NCBI GenBank assembly: GCA_024867545.1
Contig: JANFNE010000043.1
Span: 62,001 to 126,000 of the forward strand
From: Phytopythium helicoides
Lineage: Eukaryota; Oomycota; Peronosporomycetes; Pythiales; Pythiaceae
Direction of reading: 5' to 3'
DNA length: 64,000 nt
Shown here: positions 51,401 to 60,632 of the stretch, one piece after another
Layout of the letters: every line of letters starts with the position of its first letter
How positions within the stretch are numbered: the first letter of the stretch is position 1
Position numbers and translations under genes: made by a program
The notes under the pieces: generated by a model
Told to the model about the DNA's origin: nothing
Databases searched by the model: none
The model's input: the letters and a program-made list of their open reading frames with translations, nothing else

Positions 51401-52292
51401 GCGCTAATGGATCGGCTACCCGGTGGAACACTCAACGTCGAGGTTCCCGAGTGGGTCGAAACATCCTTCGCCAAGCTTGTGGACGTCCCGATGATGTTCT
51501 TCTTGCTCAGTATGGTGTGGATGGTGCTGTTCATTGCTGTTCTTATAGTGTACAAGAACCGTGCAGTGCGCAAATCTGAGTTTGGGCGACGGAACGTCCG
51601 CGTGCGCGTCAACAAGCCGATTAAGCTGGAGCCGTTCGAGAAATTTCTTGGCGAACACGAGCTGGACAAACAAGAGAGTGTATCACAGCTTGCATCCGAG
51701 GTGCGTCGCGTGGTTTGGCGTGATGCTGCACTCCAAACCTGTAAGAACGCCGAAGCGCATCGCAAAGGCGGAGTACGGGCTGTCCGGCTTGAGGCGTTGA
51801 CGCGTAAGCAGAAGATGCGGCAGTTTGCCATCACACAGTGGAAGCGCTTCATGGCGTTTGTTGCCTCCTTAAAGGCGTCATCGGCAGGCACTAGCATCCG
51901 TCCGGGTGGCTATAGTTCCACCTCCGGAGCGGTTGCCTCGGTGCTTGGCAAGTCAGTTAACACTGATCAAACCCGGGACACCCGTTGAGGTGGAGGTCGA
52001 ATACGATAGTCGGTACGGATTCCTGCTCCTTGTGATATTCCGCTTCCGGGTTGAAGATAAGGCGAAGGAGCCTCTGTGGATAAAGCTGAAGCGCTGGGCG
52101 AAAACCGTTCAGGCAGTGGGTAAATCACCACATCCAGTGTCGCCGCGAAGGCGACTGCAGATTGAAGAAGCTGTCCCTGAAAAACCAAACGAAACATTAC
52201 AGTACGAGCAAGAGCTCATGACATGGTTTGCTTCCGAGCTCAAGGATCATCAGGTAATCGATAGCATTGAGCTCTTTGTTGGCGCAGTCTAA
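48486..52292 (+). CDS. Large conserved-looking membrane protein, unknown function
   Basis: Not recognised. Possible starts are ATG 48486 (MHYSPHFSNPSPEV) or ATG 48619 (MATSAASLPG); the first needs one extra base near 48630 removed. A low-complexity Ser/Pro region comes first, then a folded part (WPIDHVMLLYMLSRYAV, LREANLINGLKLSTKDYHS, SVRGLLLLEQVSKEVKAR), a central region (PVCIIGEWIPFGSNQIV, ILDYDPVRYINFEAEI), helices, and two C-terminal membrane segments (LIQLMLAGSFALALM; MMFFLLSMVWMVLFIAVLI) before a basic tail. One intron at 50972-51021 (50 nt, GTAAGT, branch CTAAC). Frame is lost about eight times; C-W-G insertions fit 49135, 49479, 49852, 49951, 51271 and 51955. A long soluble part before two close helices resembles CorA-like channels in layout only. 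Confidence 0.65.
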
Positions 52293-52404
52293 CTGCTTTT
52301 CATCTATGCATTTATAACGACAAAAGTACGAAGGGGAAAACCCACACAAATCCATCCAACCATCCACGCGTCCCCCATTTGCCCTGCAGCGCCTGTGCTT
52401 CTCC

Positions 52405-54599
52405 TCACTCTTCGGCCTCAATTTCCTGCTTGGCCATTTTCAGACACTTCAGCTGTTCAATGACCAATCGCCGACGCTCCACGCGCTCTGGGGGATCGGT
52501 CATGAGCTGTGCGATTTTCTCATCAGTAGCCTCTATCGCCTTGTTTTTCACATTCCGCACAAAGGTCGAAGCCAGATCGTTGAGTTGCATAGGTACCACG
52601 TCGACAACCCGTCTAACAGCAACCTCTAGATACGTTCGAAGCGCCATGTCGATCTCAAGAGCTTCGCGATCTTCACTGGATGCAACAATGCTCGCAAATG
52701 CTTCTAGCACACCTTCCTTCGTGATTGGGCTATAAGTTCCCCCAAATAGCAGCGACTTGAACTGCGAAGTAAGTGCTTGTTGACGGCGTGAGTCGAATTC
52801 CTGTTGGAGCTTCGTATCTTGTGTATATGGTCGACTCTCGCGTTGGAGTAGCGCACCAACTTCTTGCTTTCCTGACACTACCAACTCTGTGAGCACACTA
52901 CGCGCCACTGTTTTTAGGTAGTTTTTGAGATCATTCGAAACTGATAGCGAAGAAATCAAGGAGTCAGATACTGCACTCGTATGACGAGCATAGGCGTCAG
53001 CAAGCGACATCGCTGGAGAATGCCACGACTTGACTGTCTGTTGCACGCACATACTAAAAACGCGATACGACGGAAAGATCGCCAGCTCGTCACCGCGGTT
53101 TTCGCGGATCAACTGTTTTAGCTGGAGTTTGCGTGAGCGCGATCGTGTCAACAAACGCCACGAAGAAGAGCCGTGCCACTCCCCTGGATGCTCATTGCAT
53201 CGAATATCAGTCTTGCGAATCTCAGCAACTTGAGCATCTTCCACTTGCTTTCACCCGTACGAATCTGAACCCAGTCCCCAACAGCAACGTGTCGTTTGCT
53301 GTTGCTGTGCTCTTCATCTTCTTCTTCGTTAGCATCATCATCTTCCAGAGATATCACTTTAGAAGTTTTCTCATAAATCTTCTGCTTGAACACTTCGTCC
53401 TGCTCACGAAGCAGTGCACGCAACCGAAGGTTCACTTTTTCTTCTCCAGTCGGCTCAGGCTGCCAAGTAAATTCGTAGGACCCACTCGCAGCTGCCTTCA
53501 TGTTTCGCGCATATTGGTCGACGAGGGAAAAATACTCTCGCCGCTGAACGTGCAGCGTCGCGTTTTGCTCTGCCTGTAATCCGCCTAGCTCGTCCAGTTC
53601 CTTCTCGGCTAATATGATGCGAGCTTCAATATCACTTTTGATTCGAGGAAGCGAGCGCTGAACACTCTCCTGTAGAATCTGGATGATGCGTGTTTGTAAC
53701 ACAGGACTCCCCCATTGCGCAGGTGGAATGTTACTCCAGTGCTTGTGTTTGAGGAAAAACTCTCCCTCGTGTGCAAGCGCATCTTGGATGGAGACTCCAT
53801 CCAATACCGCTTGCTCGGAGCGGCACTTTACAGCATGGTATCCGAGCGCGAGTGCCTTTCGGCGATTCAAAACAAGCTCCAGCACACCAGGTTCGGCTCC
53901 GTTGTCCACCAGATCCAGCTTTGTGACGACTGCGAGCGTTCGCCGTCCTTCCGGGTCGGCCGTCTTCGCCATTTGAAGGATCTCAGCGTTGTGGACATCT
54001 ACGTTGGCGGGTAGCACGGCAAGAATGACTGAGCTCTCGCTGCTCATGTACTCCTTGACCATTCTGCGTACTCTGGGGATGATGTCAGGATCTTCTTTGT
54101 CGTGGACGGTGCGCACGAGGCCCGGGAGATCCGTGAGCACCAATGGCGGTAGTCCGGGGCCCTGCACGTCGATAGCAATCATGTCGTCGCTGATTGTTCG
54201 CTTGTCCCCTACAATCTGCGACGTTAGCCTCGATATCACTCCCGGGACGTCTTCGAGACGCTGGAGGGGGCATCCGTCGGTTGGCTCCTCTGGTTCTGGC
54301 TCGACTTCATTGGTGGGCATGTCGAAGGCTGAAGACGTCACCCGTCGTCCATTCTTGCGTTCGATCCGCGCGAAGCCGCGGAATTCCCCCGCGGGACCGA
54401 GCGAGAGCCGCGTCACGCAGCGAGTCGTGAGCTCAGAGGAGCTCGGGAACGCGATACCAGAGAGCGCCGACAGCAGCGACGACTTGCCGCTCGACGTGTC
54501 GCCCGCCACCACGAGTTGTGGCAGCTCCACGAGCGCGTCGAGTCCCAGCGCTCGCAGCCGCGCGAGCAGCTGCAGCTCGTAGTTGCGCAGCTCCTCCAT
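52405..54599 (-). CDS. Dynamin-related (Mx/DRP-like) large GTPase
   Basis: Self-assembling GTPase of the dynamin superfamily. ATG 54599 gives a short N-terminal helix, then G1 GDTSSGKSS (residues 33-41), G2 TTRC, G3 LTDLPGL and G4 TKLD, with the dynamin signature region preserved. Middle/stalk helices and a C-terminal GTPase-effector-like region (SIVASSEDREALEIDMALRT, ERRRLVIEQLKCL) follow. There is no PH or proline-rich domain, so it is closer to Mx or plant/protist DRPs than to classical endocytic dynamin. Between them lies an acidic loop and a DWVQIRTGESK segment. The frame shifts once near 53244 (one base missing or two extra). About 731 residues, no intron. Confidence 0.87.
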
Positions 54600-54751
54600 G
54601 GGGGTCGATCCTGCGGTGGAGAATGGCCCGCGGTGGGAGTACCGTCGTTATCAGATTTGGGATCCTGAAACCAGGTCACGAGCAACAACATGGATTCATT
54701 CTTTCATTACGCTGCGTTCTTGCTGGAGCTGCAAGTGCTCACACAATGAGC

Positions 54752-55502
54752 TTAGTGGCTCGGGCCCGTGTACGTGTTGGTGCCGTTGGCGTAGAAGTAG
54801 ATGATGTCTTCGTCGGCCTCACCCGCAACGACGTCGTAGCTGTCGTAGCTGTCCTCGTCCTCGTCCTCGATGTCGTAGATGTCCACGTCGGCGCCGGCCC
54901 CCTTGCGCTGCTTGTGGCGCGACTGCCCGTCTGCCGTGCCCTTGCACCGACTCGGTCTCCGTGCCCCACTTGTCGATCCAGAACTGGATCTGGTGGTCGA
55001 TGTTCGAGTTGTCCGTGGCGCCGCTGAAGATCGGACGCATGTACAACGTATCCGTGTTGACGGTATTCTCGTTCACGATGGTGGTCTTGACGCAGGTGCC
55101 TTGCTGCCAAAGAGAGAGCGACATCTTTCCCCACTGATGCTTCTCACCCGGGGCAATCGTCACGTAGCCCTCAGTCACGAGGTGGTCGGCGACGCCCTGC
55201 GCGACGGCGATGCCAAAACCCGAAACCGAGCCGGTCACGGACGCGACAGTGCCAATGGTGCCAGCGGCTGCGGCTGTTGCAGTTGCCAACGCACTTGTAG
55301 ATACCCCAAACACGGATACCACTCCGTTTGCAGCGAGCGCACTGGCGACGGGAGCAGCAGCACCCGCCGTGCCGATGACCGTGGCAGCCGCTCCGATGAC
55401 CGAGATGACGATGCCGGCGATTTGGAGCGCAGCCTCATCAGGTCCGATCTTGCACGTCCACGGGTCGTTGGTGTTGTTCTGGATTGACAGGTAGGAGCCC
55501 AT
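54752..55502 (-). CDS. Putatively myristoylated oomycete protein, unknown function
   Basis: ATG 55502 gives MGSYLSIQNN, which fits the N-myristoylation pattern (Gly2, Ser6). Parts: a short polar start (TNDPWTCKIGPDEAA); a long Ala/Gly/Val-rich hydrophobic stretch (about residues 25-105) that could insert in a membrane; a beta-rich part (YVTIAPGEKHQWGKMSLSLW, TLYMRPIFSGATDNS, IDHQIQFWIDKWG); and an acidic Tyr/Asp-rich tail. One extra base near 54945 (CAAGGG for CAGGG) hides the tail; corrected, it ends at TAA 54752-54754 with 249 residues. I believe similar proteins occur in Phytophthora but know no function. Confidence 0.65.
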
Positions 55503-56765
55503 TGCTGCTTGTGAGCGGTGGTGGTTGCTGGTTGGCGAGTTGGCTGGGCTGAGCAAATTGGAAAGTGAGCTGCTAGCACAGCGGCGTTCTCTCGGTCGCA
55601 AGATTCTTCGGCACTCTTGGTCATAGACCGCTCTGTATCACGAATCCCCTTCGTTCGGACTACCCTGAGGCAACCATACTGCAGGTTCACAGTACTCGCT
55701 CGTCCTAGATGGGTTCGCTCGATCTGGTCGTTGAGACACAGTTGCACGCATGCGTTCTGTGAGATCCGAGCCCCGTTCTCGCGGTGTTCGCCAAGCATCG
55801 GCTTGGCGCGTTCATTAGCAACGCCTAAGTGGAGGAAGTGGTCTCGAGCGGCAGTGCCCACACGTGTAAAACAGATCCGCGTTGATTGACGAGGTATCTC
55901 GCCCAACTGACTAAAATCCATGCTGCAGTTGTAACTAAAGTGTGAATCACCCCACTTCGTAAACTCGGTGAGCCGTTGAACTGACTGCCGAGTGAGGAGC
56001 AAAACTCAGGGAGGATCGGCTTGGCAGTCAGCTTCAATGATCGCCCTTGGTGCTGGTGCACTTGTAGTGCATAGCTGTTACGGTGCAGCTGGGTTTCCAA
56101 CTGACTGCATGCTGATGAAGTCAAGAGTTGATGGTGCAACCGATCACAGACTGCTTGGTCACCAGCATCACAGCGTACGTGGTTGATCTTGCCCGTTTGC
56201 ACATCCATGCCTACGACGAAGTGCAGGTGCACCCGACACAAAAGCTGAATCGAAGTGCCCGCATGTTCCCCCAACGAACAACAGTGGAGCCGTTGCGCAG
56301 ACTGTTTGGCTTGCAGTGAAGTCAATTACCAGCCGGCTCATAGCAACGTGTGGTCCTGACGCAGAACCTTGTTCTCACAGGTAGCGATCCGCCACGCATG
56401 CTTGCTCCGGTGTGAAGTGGCAGGCACCTCCTCTTCTGCATGCACTCGGCTCGGATGGCGACGGAAATATTGCTCACAGAAGCCAGGCTCCATGCTTGTC
56501 TAGATGCCGTGTTGGATGCGTCGAGACCGCCGCAAGATGACCCCAATCTTCAAATGGCACCACTGCAAGCACGCCTCGCCCCAACCTTGATCTCTTCCCT
56601 CTCCATTTTACAACACCACCAAGGGCGCGTGGCAATGCGAGAGCAACCCCGTCGGCGCGGTGTTGTTGAAGTGCATGCATGTGCCAATATACTATTTCGT
56701 CCGTCATGGTACTGTCCGTGTTGGGTGCGTGCATCTCCAGCCACTCCATCCCCAGCCGCGTCGCC
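55503..56765. other. Long intergenic region
   Basis: About 1.26 kb between divergent genes. Open frames up to ~165 codons exist (for example 55825-56325 on minus) but have no recognised domain. Nothing else found. Confidence 0.45.
55552..55567 (-). promoter_or_regulatory. Initiator element of the myristoylated-protein gene
   Basis: CACTTTCCAATTTGCT on the coding strand, 49 nt before the ATG. Confidence 0.55.
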
Positions 56766-57752
56766 ATGGTGCTCGCCCGCCGCCTCGCCTCGCTGCGCGC
56801 CGCGCCGTGCCGCCGCGCCTTCAGCTCCTACAAGCCCGACATGGAGGCCATCAAGAAGCTGCGCGCGGCCTCGCAGGCGCCGCTCAAGGACGTCAAGAAC
56901 GCGCTGGCGGCCACCGAGGGCGACTTCCCGGCGGCCTTCGAGTGGCTGCGCAAGAAGGGCATCGCGAGCGCCACGGCCAAGGCGGGCCGCACCACGGCCG
57001 AGGGGCTCGTAGGCGTCTTCGTGAGCGACGACCACCGCCAGGCCGCGCTCGTCGAGATCAACTCGGAGACGGACTTCGTGGCGCGCAACGAGCACTTCCA
57101 GGCGCTCGTGGGCCAGGTCGCGGTCGCAGTCGCCTCCGCCGACGCCGCTCAGCAGGTGCTGCAGCTGCCCGCTGACGCGCTTGCAGAGGTCGCGGTCGAT
57201 GGAGAGACCGTCGCGCAGCGCGTGCCCGCGCTCGTGGGCAAGGTCGGCGAGAACGTCGTCGCGCGCCGCGCCGTGCGCTTCCAGGTGCAGGACGGCACCA
57301 TCTGCAGCTACCTGCACAACGTCGCGGCGCCGGGTCTGGGCCGCGCCGGCGCGATCGTCGCGCTCTCCTACCCGCGCGCCACGTCGTCCGACGAGCAGAA
57401 GGAGGCCGTGCAGCAGCTCGGACACCGCCTCGCCATGCACGTCGTGGCCGCCAAGCCCAAGTACCTGTCGCGGGACGCTGTGCCCGAGGCCGTCGTGGCC
57501 AAGGAGCGCGCCTTCCTGGCCGAGCAGGTCAAGGACTCGGGCAAGCCCGCGCACATCGTCGAGAAGATGACCGAAGGTCGCCTCGGCAAGTTCTTCGGCG
57601 AGTTCACGCTGCTGGAGCAAGACCACTTCATCGAGGAGGGCAACCCCAAGGTGGGCAAGTTCATCGAGGCAGAGGCCAAGAAGATCGGCGTCGACGTGCA
57701 GATCGCGGCCTACGAGCGCTTCGAGATCGGCGAGGAGAAGGCCGACGAGTAA
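56766..57752 (+). CDS. TSFM: Elongation factor Ts, mitochondrial
   Basis: Nucleotide-exchange factor for mitochondrial EF-Tu. 328 residues from ATG 56766; the leader MVLARRLASLRAAPCRRAFS is a typical mitochondrial targeting peptide. Then the UBA-like N-domain (IKKLRAASQAPLKDVKNAL), the EF-Ts signature (INSETDFVARNEHFQ), two core subdomains and a C-terminal module (FFGEFTLLEQDHFIEEG). The frame is unbroken and no intron is needed. The start was chosen for the targeting peptide; an upstream in-frame ATG at 56679 would add hydrophobic residues not expected here. Confidence 0.94.
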   Translation: MVLARRLASLRAAPCRRAFSSYKPDMEAIKKLRAASQAPLKDVKNALAATEGDFPAAFEWLRKKGIASATAKAGRTTAEGLVGVFVSDDHRQAALVEINSETDFVARNEHFQALVGQVAVAVASADAAQQVLQLPADALAEVAVDGETVAQRVPALVGKVGENVVARRAVRFQVQDGTICSYLHNVAAPGLGRAGAIVALSYPRATSSDEQKEAVQQLGHRLAMHVVAAKPKYLSRDAVPEAVVAKERAFLAEQVKDSGKPAHIVEKMTEGRLGKFFGEFTLLEQDHFIEEGNPKVGKFIEAEAKKIGVDVQIAAYERFEIGEEKADE

Positions 57753-58073
57753 GCAGGGTCTGCCGTCAGTCGTTGTTCAGTGTCGCGGCGAGAGCGTTCA
57801 TCTACTCGACCCGCGACCGAGTTAGAGAGAAGAGAGAGCACATTCACAGTCAATAAACAATCATCAGCAACATCACCACTGCAGCAACAGCCACATCATC
57901 AACACCAGCGATCCTTCCGTGGTAGAGATACGTGAAATACTGGTGATTCACCAAACGAGTGGACATGGGAAGAGCGATTACATTTACTTGTGTTCATGTG
58001 GATGTAGGAGACAGCAGCGAAGTGTCAAAAACTGATGGCGGTCTAAGTAGCACGCGAGCAGCACGGCACAAGC
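57753..58073. other. Intergenic between convergent genes
   Basis: 3' flanks of EF-Ts and the aminopropyltransferase. AGAGA run at 57825-57840; AATAAA at 57852-57857 is a possible poly(A) signal for EF-Ts. Confidence 0.5.
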
Positions 58074-59030
58074 CTAGTACATGAAGACCGGGTTGTCGAC
58101 CGTGATGACGCGCTTCTCAGCCTCGAGCGCCTCACGCACAGGCTTTGGCAGGCCGAAAATGCCAATGTGGCTGATGCCATCGTAGAACTTGAGCGAGCCA
58201 TTGATACGCGAGACGACGAGCGCGTCGGTCTCAGCGATGGGGCGCTCGCGGATGGCGCGCACACCGTCATCAACATCGAGATTGGTAGCCATGTTGAAGG
58301 CCCAGACGCAGCCGAAGGACGGGATGTCAACCGTGTACGGCACGACCGTGTTGAAGCTAGTCTTGAGCGTCGAGTAGATGGCCGAGAAGCACTCGTCCCA
58401 GTTGTAGACGGCGCCGGGGCCGGACTGCGTGACCATGAAGCCACCCTTGTTGAGCTTGGTGACGGCGTACTTGTAGAACTCCTCGGTGTAGAGCACGTAG
58501 CCCGGGCCGGCCTCGATGGGGTCGGCGATGTCCATGATGATGACGTCGAAGGTGCCTTCGTACTGCTTGAGGAAGGCGTGCGCGTCCGTGTAGTGCACCT
58601 CGAGGCGCGGGTCCTCGAAGGCGCCGTCGGCCCACTCGGGCAGCTCCTTGCGGCAGAGGTTGCAGACCATCTCGTCGATGTCGACCATGACGACCTTCTC
58701 AACCGACTTGTGCCTGAGCACCTCGCGTGCCGTGGCAAACTCGCCGCCGCCGCCAATGTAGACGGTCTTGGGGTTGGGGTGTGCCAGCATGGCCGGGTGC
58801 ACGAGCGACTCGTGGTAGATGGCCTCATCGCTCTTGGCCGACTGCGTCTTGCCGTCGAGCACGAGCGTCTTGCCGAACGAGTGCGTCTCAATGATTTGCA
58901 TGGTCTGGAACTCGGACTTGGCCTCGAACGTCACGCGCTTGAGCGCCGCGTTCAGGTACAGGTCCTCGGTCAGCGACTCCTTGTACCAGAAGGATTTCTC
59001 CATGGGCGCCAGCTGCGTGTTGTCGGCCAT
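58074..59030 (-). CDS. ACL5: Aminopropyltransferase, thermospermine synthase (ACL5) type
   Basis: 318 residues, intact. Transfers an aminopropyl group from decarboxylated S-adenosylmethionine to a polyamine. The fold is clear: WYKESLTEDL, DGKTQSAKSDEAIYHE, YIGGGGEFATARE in place of the GGGDGGxxRE of spermidine synthases, VVMVDIDE, DIADPIEAGPGYVLY and VTQSGP. The GGGGEFATARE and ADPxEGGPxYxLY-like segments are closer to plant and diatom thermospermine synthases than to spermidine synthase, so thermospermine is the likelier product. Probably cytosolic. Confidence 0.85.
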   Translation of the reverse strand: MADNTQLAPMEKSFWYKESLTEDLYLNAALKRVTFEAKSEFQTMQIIETHSFGKTLVLDGKTQSAKSDEAIYHESLVHPAMLAHPNPKTVYIGGGGEFATAREVLRHKSVEKVVMVDIDEMVCNLCRKELPEWADGAFEDPRLEVHYTDAHAFLKQYEGTFDVIIMDIADPIEAGPGYVLYTEEFYKYAVTKLNKGGFMVTQSGPGAVYNWDECFSAIYSTLKTSFNTVVPYTVDIPSFGCVWAFNMATNLDVDDGVRAIRERPIAETDALVVSRINGSLKFYDGISHIGIFGLPKPVREALEAEKRVITVDNPVFMY

Positions 59031-59226
59031 TGCTGAGGGTTGTCGGGCAATTGCAGGGGCGCTCGGGGCGGCGGGCGGAGCTGGAAGTGAGGCGCGCGGC
59101 CAGCGGAGACCGTCGATGCGCGATGGTATCCATTCGTTTCGACTTGATTAGCGGACGCTTTTTCGGCCGCCTGCGACATGTGCAAAACCTAATATTCCGG
59201 TGTCTGTTGTACCCAAAACACTGTAT

Positions 59227-60541
59227 TCAATCGATTTGGGGAGGGAGAGGAGCTGTTTTGGGCGCGGGGACGAGGTTTGGGTCCTGCGCCACGGCACAGA
59301 TCTGTGACGTGGCGGAATGATTGGCGGACTGCAACTGCTTGATGACTTTGAAGAACGCGCCGCGACCGAGCAGTCCGTAGGCCACGCGCAGCAGCTGGAA
59401 GGCCTCTTTCTGCCATCTCGACACCGTCAGACACGCATGACTCCACAACGAGAAAGTGGCGGTGTAAAGACCCACCTGCAGACAGGGGCCAGCCGTGAGC
59501 AAGTCCAAGCCCAGCAGCAGCCCCGTGCCAAAGTCGCACTCGTCGCTCGCGATCGTCGATCGCGTCAGGAGCTCGCTGATCTTGGCTCGCAGAGTTGCGT
59601 CGCTTGGATTCGATTGAATGTCCTCCAAGAGACTTTTGAGCGCGGGCCCAGCGATCGGCAGCTCTCGAAAACCCGTCTCGGTCTTTGAGTTGACTGGGAC
59701 TACGATCCCCAGGCCGTGCAGGGATGCCGCCGTTTGCTCTCGTTCTCGCTGGCGCTTCAGTTCTTTGATAGGCACGGTCGAGTTCCCGTAGCTCTTCGTG
59801 ACGAGCTCCGTGAGCTTGGAGCGCAGTGGCGCGGGGACTTTCTTGGAGCTGTGCTCCAGCCGCGAAGCGAGAATGCCCAACAAACCTGCCCCCGCGATCT
59901 CAAATGCGACCTTGGAGCTGTCGGGACTGAGTACAGCATAACGTGGCTCTTGGTCCGGCGAGTCACTGCGCGATGAAGCGTTAACGGTACTCGATTCGAG
60001 GCGTTCAAAACACTGCACACGCACCGGAAGTATCCCCAGTGCTGTCCGCAGGGGCTCTCCACGTCCACGAAGGTCGTGAGCACCTCTGGAGGATCGTTCG
60101 GGAAGCGCCCATGCATGAACAGCGGTGTCGAATACAAGATCTCCTTCGACCCGTCCGCAGCAGCGTGCAGCACCTCGAACGGCCCGCTCAGACGCACTCC
60201 GAGCGGCAAGAAAGCATCTGAACGATCATTCAGTCGGAGCCCACTGACTCACTCATGTAGTAATACGTCTCTAACTTACCCAGGGGATTGTCCGGAGACA
60301 GCTCACGTGCGAGCTCGTAGACGGCATACAACTCTGGCGGCGCCTGGAGGAAGAAGTGCTGGCGGAAGAAGGCGTCCCACTCGCCACTCTGCCTGGGCTT
60401 GCCGTCAGTCTCGTGCCTTGCCTTGGGCTCGTCTTGGGTCTGCTTCGCTTTCTCACGAGTAGCTCGCTGTCTCTTGGCCGCTGGTTCCTTGTCCGTCGAC
60501 GCCGCTGGCTGACGCGGAGACCGTCGGCGCGTCTCCACCAT
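59227..60541 (-). CDS. HPF1: Histone PARylation factor 1 (HPF1) homologue
   Basis: HPF1 completes the active site of PARP1/2 and directs ADP-ribosylation to serine. Starts MVETRRRSPRQ at 60541 with a basic nuclear-type N-terminus, then FFRQHFFLQAPPELYAVYEL, LGVRLSGPFEVL, NDPPEVLTTF and GYFRDSPD. The motif GLGIVVPV continues to GFRELP (PARP-contact site; human has GYRELP, Tyr238-Arg239), then DECDFGTGLLLG, which contains the catalytic-site Glu (human Glu284), and AYGLLGRGAFF. Introns: 60218-60279 (62 nt), 59966-60024 (59 nt) and an in-frame one at 59410-59475 (66 nt). Spliced length is 375 residues with no frame break. Confidence 0.88.
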
Positions 60542-60632
60542 GGTGTTCCGTGTCAAAGTACCAAAAAAAGGCTGTCAGGTTTGACAAAACCCTGGTAAAA
60601 GTGATATGGCTACAGGTCTTGCTCTGATCCAT

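Noticed and set aside
55825..56325. A possible retroelement or gene on the minus strand
   Set aside because: No motif of reverse transcriptase, integrase, gag or protease could be found, and no terminal repeats.
59410..59475. An insertion of 22 residues in HPF1
   Set aside because: The segment is bounded by CAG/GTGGGT and TGGCAG/AAA, is 66 nt, and its removal brings DLLTAGPCLQ next to KEAFQLLRVAYGLL as in HPF1; it is an in-frame intron.
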